Below are positions 62,450 through 64,000 of a stretch of DNA of 64,000 nucleotides, in pieces (within the stretch, counting starts at the first letter, position 1; the number at the start of each line of letters is the position of its first letter). The notes under the pieces were generated by a model that was not told the origin of the DNA, ran no database searches, and saw only the letters and a program-made list of their open reading frames with translations. Origin of the DNA: Zea mays (Eukaryota; Streptophyta; Magnoliopsida; Poales; Poaceae); NCBI RefSeq assembly GCF_902167145.1, contig NC_050097.1:168112923-168176922 (forward strand), written 5' to 3'. The position numbers and the translations under genes are program-made.

Positions 62450-63258
62450 CTCTAGGATTAGACCTATCTAGCTTGATGCTTTTTGCGAAGTATAAGAGAA
62501 ATGAAGATGAAGAAGAGGTGGTCAAAGTTCCATTTCATAAAGGGTCCCTACTAGCCAAATGTGTTGAGAACACCCAAGAAGGCCTCTCGTTTGATCTCTC
62601 TGATAGGATCCATCTTCGAGACGCCTTCCATAGAAGTGGACGAAAAAATTCTAAGCTAAAGAAAAGGTGATGAATTTGAGAAGAGATTCCAAACAGAGAA
62701 GTCGGAAAAGGATACATTACTGAAATTTGTGGAAAATCTTCAAAGCATCCTTGACCAATTCTTTGTTATTGCATCACGATGCTACCGCCGCCTGAAGAAC
62801 ATCTTCGCATCTGTAGGTGCAGTTTCGAATGAAAGTATCTTCGCCCCCAGAGATGCAGCTTGGGTAGTGAGATGGATCGAGGAAGAGGTTGATGCCTTGG
62901 ATAAAGTGTCAGGTACCCAAGTAGATTGTTGTGCCATGATCAGGTCCCGGAGCATAGCTTCGCCCTTCGAAAAAGGCAGGTGTCCGCATGTAAAGGCGGT
63001 TGCAAAACCCGATTTTCCCATGTCAGTAAATGTAAGAAAACCATCAGTCGATGCCTTTAATGTGGCAAAATGCTTTTACTCTTATATAGGATAAAGGCGG
63101 AGGGAATTGGCAAGAGCCAGATCTGAAGCCAATATATAGAAGATTTGTCATTAATCCTTAGCCTAATCCTTATCATATTTCGCTTATATTTAACTGCTTG
63201 TATATATTGTAGGCTAAAGCAGCTGCCAAGAAAGCCAAAGCTATGAAGAAATCTTAAA

Positions 63259-64000
63259 GGCTACCAGGAAGCGAAGCACCTTCAGCTCCGTGAACAAAAA
63301 CTTCTGCTAATATTGTAACAGAACCTTTTAATTGCAGTTCTAACATGAGTCTGTAATTAAACATTTGATGAAACAATGACCAAATGTTGTTGAATGTGTA
63401 AATATTAATATGACTTGTGTGAGCAATACTTTTGCCACTATTATATATCTTCGTATTCTGTTTTGTGATGAGTGAAACTCGAAAAATGTATTTTGAGCCA
63501 AAAGCGAAAAACACCATCCCTTCTTTAGATTTTTTGAGCCTATCACCCGAGTATGCATCTGACCAGTATTAATCTATTTCTGGCATGATAATCTCCGGAA
63601 GACAGCTACCAGCACACCAAATATCACAAGCGTATGTGGTCTATCTTTACCTTTCTTATTACGAGCTGATGCATGTTGTAATGGTATAATTCATCTCAAC
63701 ACAAATCATTTTAAATTATCGATCATTTTTCGAAGAATAAATCATCACGCAGTGGTTTACATTTTGTTGAAGTTAGTATCTTCTATTTCTTTTCCGCATG
63801 AGTACTAATCCTCCATACGATATTTCATTCATATATGCTGACCATCTGATTTTTTTTATAAAGAGTAGCTAATTGAAGACCTTCCTGGGGAAATCTTTTT
63901 TTTTGAGTTTTGACAATGATTCTTTAGTTACATTGTTTTGTTGGATGAGGTTGAATATACTTGGATGTCTCATGATTTCGTTGATCGCGTTAATCTCTCA
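63259..64000. other. Non-coding, no gene seen
   Basis: Sequence downstream of the Transposase_28 gene D. By analogy with element A, a minus-strand pol would be expected further right. Here I see only AT-rich sequence with short ORFs of no protein character. Confidence 0.4.

Larger units (their letters stand above)
56100..63258 (+). pseudogene. Transposase_28-type gene D, split by a copia element
   Basis: Left part (to 57663): DDEIVVFESFFRVGLQLSIH (56494), then MHQLTQNAIMRLGVFIWVV, YNFSYRKDSKFPVLAYQSKW, IVMRHMGLSFGLKRPLFNMS, AAQIAYIAFNIVVDRIGTRD and SNEILDNYTIKEDRLMTMSF, with stops and shifts. Right part (from 62450): EDEEEVVKVPFHKGSLLAKC, then YRRLKNIFASVGAVSNESIF and DAAWVVRWIEEEVDALDKVS, the frame 62729-63094. 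The gene ends with an Ala/Lys-rich exon (AKAAAKKAKAMKKS, stop at 63258) after an apparent TATTGTAG acceptor. The CTCTA duplication and the copia element (57664-62449) interrupt it. It is the same family as at 8005, 16250 and 26346. Confidence 0.7.

Overview
The window is nuclear DNA of a grass, most probably maize or a close panicoid relative. This is inferred from the very GC-rich single host gene, the dense nesting of grass-type LTR retrotransposons (Tekay-like and Tat-like Ty3/gypsy, Ty1/copia, L1-type LINEs), and MITE, hAT, CACTA and Harbinger debris. I see no bacterial, organellar, rRNA, tRNA or CRISPR content. Only one intact host gene is visible: an 819-residue leucine-rich-repeat receptor-like pseudokinase at 20560-23102 (+), with one 83-bp intron.

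Layout. 1-7999: minus-strand Tekay-type gypsy derivative with a 4.03-kb LTR (3970-7999), a PBS, an intact accessory coiled-coil ORF and an integrase remnant, but no gag, protease or reverse transcriptase between them. It ends inside the next element. 8000-16100: decayed minus-strand Tat-type gypsy element with pol on the minus strand and an antisense Transposase_28-type gene on the plus strand. The two genes converge on an 81-bp tandem repeat. 16250-19910: a second Transposase_28-type fragment, then a small CACTA-like element (TSD CTT) that carries a 2.7-kb hAT element (8-bp TSD GTTATGAT). 19911-23300: the receptor-like gene and its flanks. 24300-25856: decayed Harbinger ORF1-like gene holding a 537-bp hAT MITE (TSD GCTCCAGC). 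25857-27780: Tat-type LTR with a dead Transposase_28 gene. 29380-34740: dead plus-strand gypsy element. 34790-36153: gene-like fragment and a probable solo LTR. 36621-39400: Stowaway-like MITE, then a 5'-truncated LINE bounded on both sides by (TA)n. 39440-53976: a second, longer LINE split by a very young, apparently coding-complete 9,246-bp Tat-type element (44241-53486, TSD ACATG, LTRs differing at one of 721 positions by eye). 54760-55434: another Tat-type LTR. 55450-63258: another Transposase_28 gene split by a full-length 4,786-bp Ty1/copia element (57664-62449, TSD CTCTA, 196-bp LTRs with 8 differences). 63259-64000: no gene seen.

How it fits together. The coding content is almost entirely mobile-element biology, and several insertions can be ordered by TSD. 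The Tekay derivative interrupts Tat element A. The hAT interrupts the CACTA. The young Tat element interrupts a LINE. The copia interrupts a Transposase_28 gene. The same antisense gene family appears at four loci, which suggests it is a standard cargo of the local Tat lineage. Nothing here clearly forms a new defence or regulatory system. The most unusual signals are an interrupted palindrome (CGGAC-N-GTCCG) dispersed through both LTRs and both ORFs of the young element, and a 3' untranslated motif shared by a retrotransposon and a hAT transposon.
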